From: Volvox africanus
Taxonomy: Eukaryota > Chlorophyta > Chlorophyceae > Chlamydomonadales > Volvocaceae
Reading direction: 5' to 3'
Length of the DNA: 64,000 nucleotides
NCBI GenBank assembly: GCA_030268105.1
Contig: BSDZ01000014.1
Coordinates: 3,849,501 to 3,913,500, forward strand
The position numbers and the translations under genes are program-made. Below the pieces are notes generated by a model. The model was given only the letters and a program-made list of their open reading frames with translations. It had not been told where the DNA came from and did not search any database. Each line of letters begins with the position of its first letter. Within the stretch, counting starts at the first letter, position 1. Positions 10,685 through 19,363 of this stretch are shown here, one piece after another.

Positions 10685-11508
10685 TGTTGTACCTCTCGTT
10701 CGCGTTTGCTCATAAGTATCTGCACGTCTGGAGACTTTCGACACCGATGCGTGAGCACTTGCAAGTACAGCAAGGCAAGCGAGAGCAAACAGAGACAGCG
10801 GAAGACTTCAAGACGAAGAGAGATATAACTTACAGTCTTACAGATCGGAATGATGCAATGGACGAAATCGCCGTCAGCGCCGGAAGCAAGCAATCATCAC
10901 GCGGCGGTGATTAGCGAAGTTCAGGCTTAGCTCGGGCTAAGTAGAATAGCGTATAGCAATAGTAATATAGAACACACAAGTGTTCTCCGGTATCGAATGT
11001 CTTATCTTGCTTAGCCGTCCTCGCATCTGTTATACTCGCAGCATCGCAATGCCGTACGATTCACATCAGGAGGCCGATCCTAGATGTGACAACCCTACTG
11101 CGTCTAGGCGATGTCTACGCATAACAACGTATAAGCCTTTCCGGCATTCGCATGATGCAAGGGTCCGGATAACGATATCCGGTTGCAGGGCATGTATCGC
11201 GACGAGTGCGGTGCTCTCAACGTGTGCTGTAATGAAGTAATATTATATCAGATAATATTACTTATCGTTTCGTAGCACGAGCATAATGCGCACTTCAATG
11301 CTTCGGGCTTTCATGCATGCTAGGCGGATTTGCCATGGTGCGATGTCGCGATAGGTAATGACAACATGCCAAATGCATATATAAATGTATGCGAATACAT
11401 TTATATCATGCAGATTCATTCATATGCAATGCGTTCATCACAAAAGCACTTCGCCTTGTAGGATCGCGTCGACCTACGCGTCGGCGGGAAATGAACCGTA
11501 GCACAACA
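10685..11508 (-). repeat. element A 5' LTR (L3)
   Basis: 824 bp, TGTTGTGC to GTACAACA on the minus strand. It abuts the pol fragment at 11509 exactly at its first base. It mirrors L4 of element B. Confidence 0.93.
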
Positions 11509-12784
11509 ACGACAGGATACGGACCAATCCAGCGGGGTAAGAGTTTTCGGGATCCGTCGGCCAAGGAATGCAAGTTCTTGGTGCTTAGCAACACGAGTTG
11601 CCCTTCCGAAAACGTCACATCCTGCTTGGATTTGTTGTAGTATTCCGTCGTTCGTTGCTGCGCCGCGTCCAAACACGCCTTCACGTCTGTGATTCGGGAC
11701 ATAAAAGACTTGGCAAAAAGCTTAGCAGCAGGCACGTTCACTTCCAACTCACACCACACTGGTAGCGCGGGATGAAATCTGTAGTTGAGAAAGAACGGAC
11801 TTTTGCCTGTAGAGCGGTTAACAGCGTTGTTAAGCGTGAATTCTGTCGCAGTCAAATACGTATCCCAAACGAGAGGTGTGCGACCAGCATAATTGCGCAA
11901 CATATCACCCAACGTGTGGTTTGTGCGTTCGGTTTGACCATCAGTCTGCGGGTGATACGCCGTGCTCAGGTTGACACGCATGCCAACTAGTTTGCAGAGC
12001 GCTTCCCAAAACTTAGACGTGAACTGCCCACCGCGGTCCGAGATCACGTTTTTGGGAACCCCGTGTAACCGAACCACATTGTCGAAAAACAAGCGTGCAA
12101 TTTGCTCAGCCGTGCAGGATAATGTGCATGGTGCTAGGTGAACCATCTTAGTCAGACGATCGACCATTACGAACACCGCATCATATCCCCCCTCAGTTTT
12201 AGGCAGCGCGACTACGAAGTCCATGGAAACACTTTCCCAAGGCGCATCCGGGACAGGCAACGGTTGCAACAACCCATGGCCCTTACCGGACAAAGCCTTA
12301 TTGCGCTGGCACAGACTGCATGTCTGTACGAAGTTCGCCCCATCCTTAGCCAAGCGAGGCCACCAAAAGGAACGTTGCACCAACTCGACCAACCGCTTGC
12401 TACCAGGGTGTCCTGCTAACGGGTCCTCGTGGAACCGCGCAAGGATGTCATAGTGTAGCGCGTCGTTGTTCGGAACGACGGTTTGCGTAGCTGCACCCTC
12501 CGTCCGTAGCCAAAGGCCATTCTGCTTGCAAAGGTATTCTACATTAGCCGGCTCCAAGAACCAGGCATCTGCGTTGTAGGCAACCTTCAACCGCTCCGCG
12601 AGGTCCGTCGTGATCGGCACCTCCTCGTTATGCGGTCGCACGACGGGTGCTGCCAAAATTGCAGCGTGTAGTGACGGATGTCGACTGAGAGCATCGGCGA
12701 TATTCAATTTACCAGAAATATACTCCCAGGTGCAGTCGAACCTAGCTAGGTATTCCATCCACCTAGCTTGACGGTGGTTCAACG
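11509..12784 (-). pseudogene. pol: internal pol fragment between elements A and B
   Basis: An open 1276-bp piece corresponding to copy-B residues about 798-1221: the end of RNase H ([12 protein letters not shown]), the integrase zinc region ([15 protein letters not shown]) and the whole DD(35)E core, ending at GPYPVV. It lacks RT and chromodomain. Residues such as MNHRQ, FDCTW, WFLEPANVEYLCKQ and CTLSCTAEQIA match the 19360-21199 pol, not A or B, so it belongs to that other subfamily. Both ends join exactly to first bases of LTRs pointing away from it (L3 minus, L4 plus). The reading frame runs on into L3. Confidence 0.9.
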
Positions 12785-13608
12785 TGTTGTGCTACGGTTC
12801 ATTTCCCGCCGACGCGTAGGTCGACGCGATCCTACGAGGCGAAGTGCTTTTGTGATGAACGCATTGCATATGAATGAATCTGCATGATATAAATGTATTC
12901 GTGTACATTTATATATGCATTTGGCATGTTGTCATTTTCCATCGCGACATCGCATCATGGCAAATCCGCCTAGCATGCATGAAAGCCCGAAGCATGGAAG
13001 TGCGCATTATGCTTGTGCTACGAAACAATAAGTAATATTATCTGATATAATATTACTTTATTACAGCACACGTTGAGAGCGCCGCACTCGTCGCGATGCA
13101 TGCCCTGCAACCGGATATCGTTATCCGGACCCTTGCATCATGCGAATGCCGGAAAGGCTTATACGTTGTTATGCGTAGACATCGCCTAAGCGCAGTAGGG
13201 TTGTCACATCTAGGATCGGCCTCCTAATGTGAATCGTACGGCACTGCGATGCTGCGAGTATAACAGATGCGAGGACGGCTAAGCTAGACAAGACATTCGA
13301 TACCGGAGAACACTTGTGTGTTCTACATTACTATTACTATACGATATTCTACTTAGCCCGAGCTAAGCCTGAACTTCGCTAATCACCGCCGCGTGATGAT
13401 TGCTTGCTTCCGGCGCTGACGGCGATTTCGTCCATTGCATCATTCCGATCTGTAAGACCGTAAGTTATATCTCTCTTCGTCTTGAAGTCTTCCGCTGTCT
13501 CTGTTTGCTCTCGCTTGCCTTGCTGTACTTGCAAGTGCTCGCGCATCGGTGTCGATAGTCTCCAGACGTGCAGATACTTATGAGCAAACGCGAACGAGAG
13601 GTACAACA
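12785..13608 (+). repeat. element B 5' LTR (L4)
   Basis: 824 bp from TGTTGTGCTACGG to GTACAACA. Likely holds promoter and polyadenylation signals; TATAAAT at 12888-12894 is a TATA-like candidate but lies in a hairpin. Confidence 0.93.
12888..13367 (+). other. series of hairpins inside the LTR
   Basis: Inverted repeats in L4: 12888-12913 (TATAAATGTAT, loop TCGT, one mismatch), 13030-13058 (AAGTAATATTA, 7-nt loop), 13111-13128 (CCGGATA, loop TCGT), 13205-13231 (CACATC...AATGTG around AGGA/TCCT), 13308-13323 (GAACAC, loop TTGT) and 13352-13367 (CTTAGC, loop CCGA). The same series occurs in the other LTR1 copies, and paired changes keep some stems intact. This suggests a structured RNA or DNA element; its role is unknown. 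Confidence 0.75.
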
Positions 13609-13611
13609 ATT

Positions 13612-13630
13612 TGGTATCGAGACAGGTTCG
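13612..13630 (+). promoter_or_regulatory. primer binding site of element B
   Basis: TGGTATCGAGACAGGTTCG, three bases (ATT) after the LTR. Identical to the element A site and complementary to a tRNA-like 3' end including CCA. Confidence 0.75.
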
Positions 13631-14074
13631 TTGCCTAACTGTCTCTCTCTGTCTAATCGGAAGTAGGTTCTTTCTATGGCGAGTTCCAGCGTCGAACCAC
13701 GAGGACCGCTAGATACTTTTGCCGAAGACTTAGGCCGCGCCGTTTTGGACGCCGCCGCTTCCGGTTTGTAATTGTTTAATTGCTTTTGCTTAGATTGCTG
13801 CACTTGTTGTGTAAGTGTACGCTCTGAGTCGCAGGTAATCTCAGTGCACCGGCATTGCTTGCCGCGGCGACTGAGACCGGCGTTCGTCCGGACCAGTTGG
13901 CGACTCTCATTGCCCAAACTACGGAGATCAGGACTCAGCTGGGCAATTACTTGCTGAGTTTGCTGAATCTTCTCAAGAGTACTGTCGGTAGGCTCACCGA
14001 ATCGCTTTGTACTCTTGCCTTTGCGATAGAAGTCGGCTTCTATTACGCAAAACTAGGGTATCGTTTCGTGCTCC
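13631..14074 (+). other. untranslated leader of element B with a short ORF and possible intron signals
   Basis: 444 bp between PBS and gag. An ATG at 13676 opens a 31-codon ORF (MASSSVEP...AASGL, stop 13769-13771), also present in element A with one visible residue change. A second open stretch (13855-14109, another frame) has an amphipathic, Leu-rich look. GTAAGT at 13811 and CTAG at 14053-14056 could be splice sites, which would make this a spliced leader or upstream gag exons, but this is unproven. Confidence 0.4.
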
Positions 14075-15310
14075 ATGTCCGCGGAACACGACGATACGCC
14101 GCACACTAGCCTAGCTAGCCAACCCGATTTCGTTGTAGCTGCTAGAGCACCGGATAGAGGTCTTGAGACTGTTGGCGCGCGAGCCACTCAAGAGCCCCTT
14201 TTCCTTCAGACCCCTGCTCACTTAATTGTGCCGCATTCAGCAGTGAACACGAATATGGACAACACTGCTGGACCAAGGGTTCTGCCATTACCTCAAGCTC
14301 GAGGGCATGATGACATCCCTGAGGTGATGAGATTGTCGATTCCCGTTCCTAGGCTCAATATTTCGCTGGCCGACAAGACACCAGGGCATAGCATAGCCGA
14401 TGCAACTCGTGCGTACGTGCGTGACGCTAAAAAGTACCTCCAAGCTGTTCATGGTGGCGATAATGACGGTATCAGGTGTCTCTTCGTTGGTAACACCCTC
14501 GAGGGCGCAGCGAAGGACTGGTATCGCAATTGGACCAACGCCCGGGGCAGCTATACTTTTGACGAGTTAGTCGCCGCTTTGCTCGCACGATTCGCTACTG
14601 AGGTTCAAGCACGCGATGTGGAAGCTCGTAACGTTTTGGCAGCCGGTAGCTACCACATGCGTCGGGATGAAAATGTACCTGCGTACCAGTCACGCTTCGA
14701 AGCACTTGTGACTCCCATTGCTGACCTCACCGAATCTGAGCGTGTCTTTTGGTTTAGGCGAGGCCTAACGAAACTTTTGGCTAAATGGTGCGCCACTGAC
14801 TTGGTTGGAGCGCAGATCAAGTCGTATGACGCGTTGGTCGCTTTTGCTAAGGGCGCGGAGATACGACTTCTTGCCGGCGAGGAAGAAGTCAAGTCTGCCC
14901 CTCGTGCAAATGCCGTGCAAGTGCAGGATCCGCTTGGGGAAGCTGTGGCTCTCGACCAGGACCTCGGCGCGACCCGCCCCACGCCTACTGCCGCGACGCG
15001 ACGCAGCAACGGGCAACGCAAGGCGCGCGGGGGCGCTAGCTCGGGTGTCCGTGGTATAGTAGGAGCAGGTCCGAGCTCGGACCCAGCTAGGAACAGGAAG
15101 CGTGGTGGTGCGCCGTCGTCGGCAGCCGCACAGCGTTCCGACCCCAACGCGAAGCGTACTCGTACGGACGACACATTTATGCCAAAATGGAATTGCAATC
15201 GTTCCGAATTCGAGCGTCGAAAATTGGCCAACGTTTGTCTACGGTGTGCGGAGAGCCATTCCACGAAGGATTGCCCTCTAATGCCGCCGTTTGTACCTCA
15301 GCCGAAATAG
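14075..15310 (+). CDS. gag: Gag polyprotein of element B
   Basis: 411 residues from ATG 14075 to TAG 15308-15310. Gag forms the cytoplasmic virus-like particle in which reverse transcription takes place. Residues about 85-265 form the Ty3/gypsy capsid-like region (LFVGNTLEGAAKDWYRNW, FDELVAALLARF, YQSRFEALV). Residues about 300-380 are basic and Gly/Ser/Arg-rich. A zinc knuckle follows at C388, C391, H395, C400, spaced CX2CX3HX4C, one residue short of the usual CX2CX4HX4C. The start is the first ATG in frame after the leader. Pol follows in the same frame after the TAG. The frame is intact, unlike the copy in element A. Confidence 0.93.
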   Translation: MSAEHDDTPHTSLASQPDFVVAARAPDRGLETVGARATQEPLFLQTPAHLIVPHSAVNTNMDNTAGPRVLPLPQARGHDDIPEVMRLSIPVPRLNISLADKTPGHSIADATRAYVRDAKKYLQAVHGGDNDGIRCLFVGNTLEGAAKDWYRNWTNARGSYTFDELVAALLARFATEVQARDVEARNVLAAGSYHMRRDENVPAYQSRFEALVTPIADLTESERVFWFRRGLTKLLAKWCATDLVGAQIKSYDALVAFAKGAEIRLLAGEEEVKSAPRANAVQVQDPLGEAVALDQDLGATRPTPTAATRRSNGQRKARGGASSGVRGIVGAGPSSDPARNRKRGGAPSSAAAQRSDPNAKRTRTDDTFMPKWNCNRSEFERRKLANVCLRCAESHSTKDCPLMPPFVPQPK

Positions 15311-15328
15311 GGGCTTGCCCGGGTTCCT
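15308..15328 (+). promoter_or_regulatory. likely gag-pol stop-codon readthrough site
   Basis: Gag ends in TAG and pol continues in the same frame (both in frame 2) with no other stop and no early ATG. The bases after TAG, GGGCTTGCCC, can fold as a GGGC/GCCC stem. This resembles the in-frame UAG readthrough of gammaretroviruses more than the frameshift of many gypsy elements. Element A has the same arrangement (8983-8965). Confidence 0.65.
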
Positions 15329-18300
15329 GTGGAGGGGGCACCACCTGGGATTTCTGAACTAACGTGTGGTCGGTGGTCATCCTTACGGCCAGCCGTTAAG
15401 GCATTGTTGCCTTGTGTACTTGGACATATCGAGCGAGTCATTGCGCGACGCATCACGCTTGACGGACGCACGGGACTTCTCTGCTTCGACCCGTTGTGTA
15501 ATTTGTTTACACCTCGCCGTCCCCTGTCGTCTATCGATCTGTCTAACCACGTGGTTTTGTTCATCCCCTCGTCTCTGCGTGAGATGTCGGAACAGTTGGC
15601 CATATACAGGAGATGTAGGCGTCAATATCCAGGCACTGCCGCATGTGTATTACTCCCTGCTTTCTGTCGGCGCAAGGCAGAGGCATCGTTAAGGGGTATG
15701 CGGCATGTCCACCGGTTCGAGCCGGGCACCGTTTTGTTTAATGGTGTGGATTGGGAGGGTACGCTGGCTCCGTGGCCACGCCTATCCTACTCGGTTGACG
15801 TTTGGTACGAAGCTCCTGATGGGGGTGCCGTTGGTTACGGACCCGCCTTAAGTGCACTGACGTTGTCTGCTGGGCAGTCGCTCGTAGATAACCGTGTCCC
15901 TGTGGTTCAGATCGGTTTGAATGGCCGTACTCTGAAGGCACTTGTTGACACCGGTGCCAGCGACGACTTCATCTCTGTCGCAGAGGTGAACGCGCTGGGG
16001 TTGTCCCCAGAGTCGTCTGATTGTCCACAGGTTACCCTTGCTGACGGGGGTAAGCATCCCATCGTGGGCAGGATTACCCTTAGCCTATCGATAGGCCCTT
16101 TGCGTGTTGTGACCCGGCCGTACGTGCTGCAGGGCTTAGCAGAGACTGCACCGTACATAATGGGGTCGTCGACATTACGACAGTACCGCGCGCGCATCGA
16201 CATGGAGACCGCAACCCTGCATATGTGCAAGGGTACTCTGTCGATTAAGGTACCTTTCCTGTCGTTCGAACATGTCACACCAAAGGAGGGCGAAACTGAG
16301 GCGGTGCCTATGGTTAATTTCGCTGTGACCGCAATGGCCGCGCGAATCGAACCAGAGCTAGTCGGGCGTAAGGAGGCCGTCCGTTTGTTACGGAAGGGTG
16401 CCCACGGACTGCTTTTAAGGCCGCGGGTGAGCTGTTGTGTCACCACCACGCAGATTTCTGCGGATCCTGAGGTTGAGGCCCTACTGTCGCAGTATGAGGA
16501 CGTCTTTAAAGATATCCCTGGCCTACCACCTATGCGTCCTGTTGATCACACAATCCCTCTCATGCCTGGAGCGCAGCCTACGGCCCGGCCAATGTACAGG
16601 TTGAGTCCATTGGAGCTGGACGAGGTGAAGCGCCAGGTGACGGATTTGCTCGCGAAGGGTATGATACGCCCCAGCACATCCCCGTATTCTGCACCGATTT
16701 TGTTTGTCGGTAAGAAGGATGGGACCTTGCGCATGTGCATTGATTACCGGGGGTTAAATGCGAATACGGTGAAAAATCGCTACCCTTTGCCACGCGTTGA
16801 CGACCTGTTGGATAAGCTGAAGGGCTCGGCTTATTTTTCCTCAATTGACTTACAACAGGGCTACAATCAGATTCGCATCGCTGCCTCTGATATCCCGAAA
16901 ACCGCTTTTCGGACGCCCTTCGGTCACTTTGAGTATACGGTCCTATCGTTTGGTTTGACTAATGCCCCTGCGACGTTTCAGGCGGTTATGGACCGAATGT
17001 TTAGGCCGTTTATCGACAGGTTCGTTGTTTGCTACCTGGATGACATCTTGGTATATTCTAAGACGCGCGAGGAGCACTTGGAGCATCTTCGGCTCGTGCT
17101 CGACGTTATGAGGCGGGAGCAATTGTTTGCTAAACGCGCCAAATGCTTTTGGGCGCAGCCTCAGGTGGAATATTTGGGCCACATTGTGTCGGCCACCGGT
17201 GTGAAGATGGACCCGCGGAAGGTCGCCGTGGTTCGCGATTGGCCCGCGCCTCAGAACCTCACGGAACTGCGTAAGTTCCTTGGCTTGACCAATTATTTCC
17301 GAAAGTTCATTGAAAAATATTCCATCATTGCGGCCCCGCTTACTGACTTAACTCGCAAAGGCGTTTTCGTTTCGCTCGAGTCGTGGACGTCGCAATGCCA
17401 GCGGGCATTCGAAGAGCTCAAACGAATCGTTGCCGAAGATGTCACCCTTGCATTCCCTGATCACTCGTTGCCGTTTCGTGTTGAGGTAGTGTCTGATGCC
17501 TCAATATTTGGAAGCGGCGCTGTATTGTTACAGGAAGGGCGACCGATCGCCTTCACGAGTAAGAAATTTTCTGGTGCGGAGATTCGCTACACCACCGGGG
17601 AACAGGAGCTTCTGGCCGTGCTGCATGCTTTAAAGGAATGGCGCTGTTACCTTGAGGGACGCCCGTTTACTTTAAAGACTGACCACAAGCCCCTAACGTT
17701 TTTGCAAAGCGTTCCGACGTTGAACCGCCGTCAAGCTAGGTGGATGGAATATCTAGCTAGGTTCAACTGCACCTGGGAGTATATTTCTGGTAAATTGAAT
17801 ATTGCCGATGCTCTCAGTCGACATCCGTCGTTACACGCTGCAATTTTGGCAGCGCCCGTCGTGCGGCCGCGTAGCGAGGAGGTTCCGATCGCGACGGACC
17901 TCGCGGAGCGGTTGAAGGTTGCCTACAACGCAGACGCCTGGTTCGCGGACCCGGCTAATGTAGAAAACCTTCGCAAGCAGAATGGCCTTTGGCTACGGAC
18001 GGAGGGTGCAGCTACGCAAATCGTCGTTCCGAACGACGACGCGCTACGCTACGACATCCTTGCGCGGTTCCACGAGGACCCGTTAGCAGGACACCCTGGT
18101 AGCAAGCGATTGATCGACTTGGTGCAACGTTCCTTTTGGTGGCCTCGTTTGGCTAAGGATGCGGCGAACTTCGTCCAGACATGCAGTCTGTGCCAGCGCA
18201 ATAAGGCTTTGTCCGGTAAGGGTCATGGGTTGTTGCAACCGTTGCCTGTCCCGGATGCGCCTTGGGAAAGTGTTTCCATGGACTTCGTAGTCGCGCTGCC

Positions 18301-19096
18301 CAAAACTGAGGGGGGATACGATGTGGTGTTCGTAATGGTCGATCGTCTGACTAAGATGGTTCACCTAGCACCATGCACATCATCCTGCACGGCTGAGCAA
18401 ACCGCACGTTTGTTTTTCGATAATGTGGTTCGGTTACACGGGATTCCCAAAAATGTGATCTCGGACCGCGGTGGACAGTTCACGTCTAAGTTTTGGGAAG
18501 CGCTCTGCAAACTAGTTGGCATGCGCGTCAACCTGAGCACGGCGTATCACCCGCAGACTGATGGTCAAACCGAACGCACAAACCGCACGTTGGGTGATAT
18601 GTTGCGCAATTATGCTGGTCGCACACCACTCGTCTGGGATACGTATTTGACTGCGGCAGAATTCGCGCTTAACAACGCTGTTAACCGCTGTACAGGCAAA
18701 AGTCCGTTCTTTCTTAACTACGGATTTCATCCCGCGCTACCCGTGTGGCGTGAGTTGGAAGTGAACGTGCCTGCTGCTAAACTTTTTGCCAAGTCTTTTA
18801 TGTCCCGAATCACAGACGCGAAGTCGTGTTTGGACGTGGCGCAGCAACGAACGACGGAATACTATAACAAATCTAAGCAGGATGTGACGTTTTCGGAAGG
18901 GCAACTCGTGTTGCTAAGCACCAAGAACCTGCGTTGCTTGGCCGACGGATCCCGAAAACTCTTACCCCGCTGGATTGGTCCGTATCCTGTCGTTGTTGTG
19001 CTACGGTTCATTTCCCGCCGACGCGTAGGTCGACGCGATCCTACGAGGCGAAGTGCTTTTGTGATGAACGCATTGCATATGAATGAATCTGCATGA
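15311..19096 (+). CDS. pol: Pol polyprotein of element B, chromodomain lost to an LTR
   Basis: Open from the gag TAG to 19096. Numbered from the GTG at 15329 (1255 residues): protease active site DTGAS at 207-211; RT from about 400, with YRGLN near 473, [15 protein letters not shown] from 503 and YLDD at 569-572; RNase H Asp723, Glu758 and Asp785; integrase zinc site H915, H922, C952, C955; integrase core D985, D1046 and E1082 with 35 residues between the last two. Genuine Pol ends at residue 1221 (GPYPVV, nt 18993). The last 34 residues are LTR-encoded junk replacing the end of integrase and the chromodomain. No ATG lies near the start, so expression is probably by readthrough from gag. The enzymatic core is complete. 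Confidence 0.93.
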   Translation, partial: GLARVPVEGAPPGISELTCGRWSSLRPAVKALLPCVLGHIERVIARRITLDGRTGLLCFDPLCNLFTPRRPLSSIDLSNHVVLFIPSSLREMSEQLAIYRRCRRQYPGTAACVLLPAFCRRKAEASLRGMRHVHRFEPGTVLFNGVDWEGTLAPWPRLSYSVDVWYEAPDGGAVGYGPALSALTLSAGQSLVDNRVPVVQIGLNGRTLKALVDTGASDDFISVAEVNALGLSPESSDCPQVTLADGGKHPIVGRITLSLSIGPLRVVTRPYVLQGLAETAPYIMGSSTLRQYRARIDMETATLHMCKGTLSIKVPFLSFEHVTPKEGETEAVPMVNFAVTAMAARIEPELVGRKEAVRLLRKGAHGLLLRPRVSCCVTTTQISADPEVEALLSQYEDVFKDIPGLPPMRPVDHTIPLMPGAQPTARPMYRLSPLELDEVKRQVTDLLAKGMIRPSTSPYSAPILFVGKKDGTLRMCIDYRGLNANTVKNRYPLPRVDDLLDKLKGSAYFSSIDLQQGYNQIRIAASDIPKTAFRTPFGHFEYTVLSFGLTNAPATFQAVMDRMFRPFIDRFVVCYLDDILVYSKTREEHLEHLRLVLDVMRREQLFAKRAKCFWAQPQVEYLGHIVSATGVKMDPRKVAVVRDWPAPQNLTELRKFLGLTNYFRKFIEKYSIIAAPLTDLTRKGVFVSLESWTSQCQRAFEELKRIVAEDVTLAFPDHSLPFRVEVVSDASIFGSGAVLLQEGRPIAFTSKKFSGAEIRYTTGEQELLAVLHALKEWRCYLEGRPFTLKTDHKPLTFLQSVPTLNRRQARWMEYLARFNCTWEYISGKLNIADALSRHPSLHAAILAAPVVRPRSEEVPIATDLAERLKVAYNADAWFADPANVENLRKQNGLWLRTEGAATQIVVPNDDALRYDILARFHEDPLAGHPGSKRLIDLVQRSFWWPRLAKDAANFVQTCSLCQRNKALSGKGHGLLQPLPVPDAPWESVSMDFVVALPKTEGGYDVVFVMVDRLTKMVHLAPCTSSCTAEQTARLFFDNVVRLHGIPKNVISDRGGQFTSKFWEALCKLVGMRVNLSTAYHPQTDGQTERTNRTLGDMLRNYAGRTPLVWDTYLTAAEFALNNAVNRCTGKSPFFLNYGFHPALPVWRELEVNVPAAKLFAKSFMSRITDAKSCLDVAQQRTTEYYNKSKQDVTFSEGQLVLLSTKNLRCLADGSRKLLPRWIGPYPVVVVLRFISRRRVGRRDPTRRSAFVMNALHMNESA

Positions 19097-19363
19097 TATA
19101 AATGTATTCGTGTACATTTATATATGCATTTGGCATGTTGTCATTTTCCATCGCGACATCGCATCATGGCAAATCCGCCTAGCATGCATGAAAGCCCGAA
19201 GCATGGAAGTGCGCATTATGCTCGTGCTACGAAACAATAAGTAATATTATCTGATATAATATTACTTCATTACAGCACACGTTGAGAGCGCCGCACTCGT
19301 CGCAATACATGCCCTGCAACCGGATATCGTTATCCGGACCCTTGCATCATGCGAATGCCGGAA
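18994..19363 (+). repeat. truncated LTR1 (L5)
   Basis: The first 370 bp of a subfamily-1a LTR, starting at its exact first base inside element B pol. It is cut at 19360-19363, where it joins the next pol fragment through the shared bases GGAA. Confidence 0.9.

Larger units (their letters stand above)
4057..11508 (-). mobile_element. element A: complete but mutated Ty3/gypsy chromovirus
   Basis: A 7452-bp element with 824-bp LTRs at both ends. In minus-strand order: 5' LTR (10685-11508), PBS (10663-10681), leader, gag (10218-8983), pol (8964-4940), polypurine tract (4895-4881), 3' LTR (4880-4057). Pol order is protease, RT, RNase H, integrase, chromodomain, the Metaviridae/chromovirus arrangement. 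The two LTRs differ at only a modest number of sites by eye, implying recent insertion. No target-site duplication is visible (GTATC on the left, ACGAC on the right), so at least one flank was rearranged. Gag has one nonsense mutation; pol has one nonsense mutation and a 19-bp deletion. Confidence 0.95.
12785..18993 (+). mobile_element. element B: 5' LTR, gag and pol intact, 3' end missing
   Basis: Mirror copy of element A on the plus strand: 5' LTR, PBS, leader, gag and pol, nearly identical to A over about 6.2 kb. It ends abruptly at 18993 within pol (after CCTGTCGT), where an LTR begins. It therefore lacks chromodomain, polypurine tract and proper 3' LTR context and probably cannot transpose unaided. 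Its gag and pol lack the inactivating changes of A, so it could still supply proteins in trans if transcribed. No target-site duplication is seen. Confidence 0.92.

Noticed and set aside
4057..11508. DNA transposon with long terminal inverted repeats (because LTRs face each other in opposite orientation)
   Set aside because: The internal genes are gag and pol with PBS and polypurine tract in the right order; the inverted pairs come from two oppositely oriented LTR elements.
4052..11513. Target-site duplication for element A
   Set aside because: GTATC on the left and ACGAC on the right do not match.
13030..13058. TAATATTAC, the nick-site nonamer of geminiviruses, in the LTR hairpin
   Set aside because: It sits in the stem of an AT-rich inverted repeat, not the loop, and no Rep gene or iterons are present.
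13612..13630. tRNA gene at the PBS
   Set aside because: Only the complement of a tRNA 3' end is present; there is no D-arm, anticodon arm or full cloverleaf.
14650..15264. 204-residue antisense ORF over gag (also 9029-9643)
   Set aside because: Shadow of the gag coding frame; its composition mirrors the basic Gly/Arg-rich Gag region read backwards.
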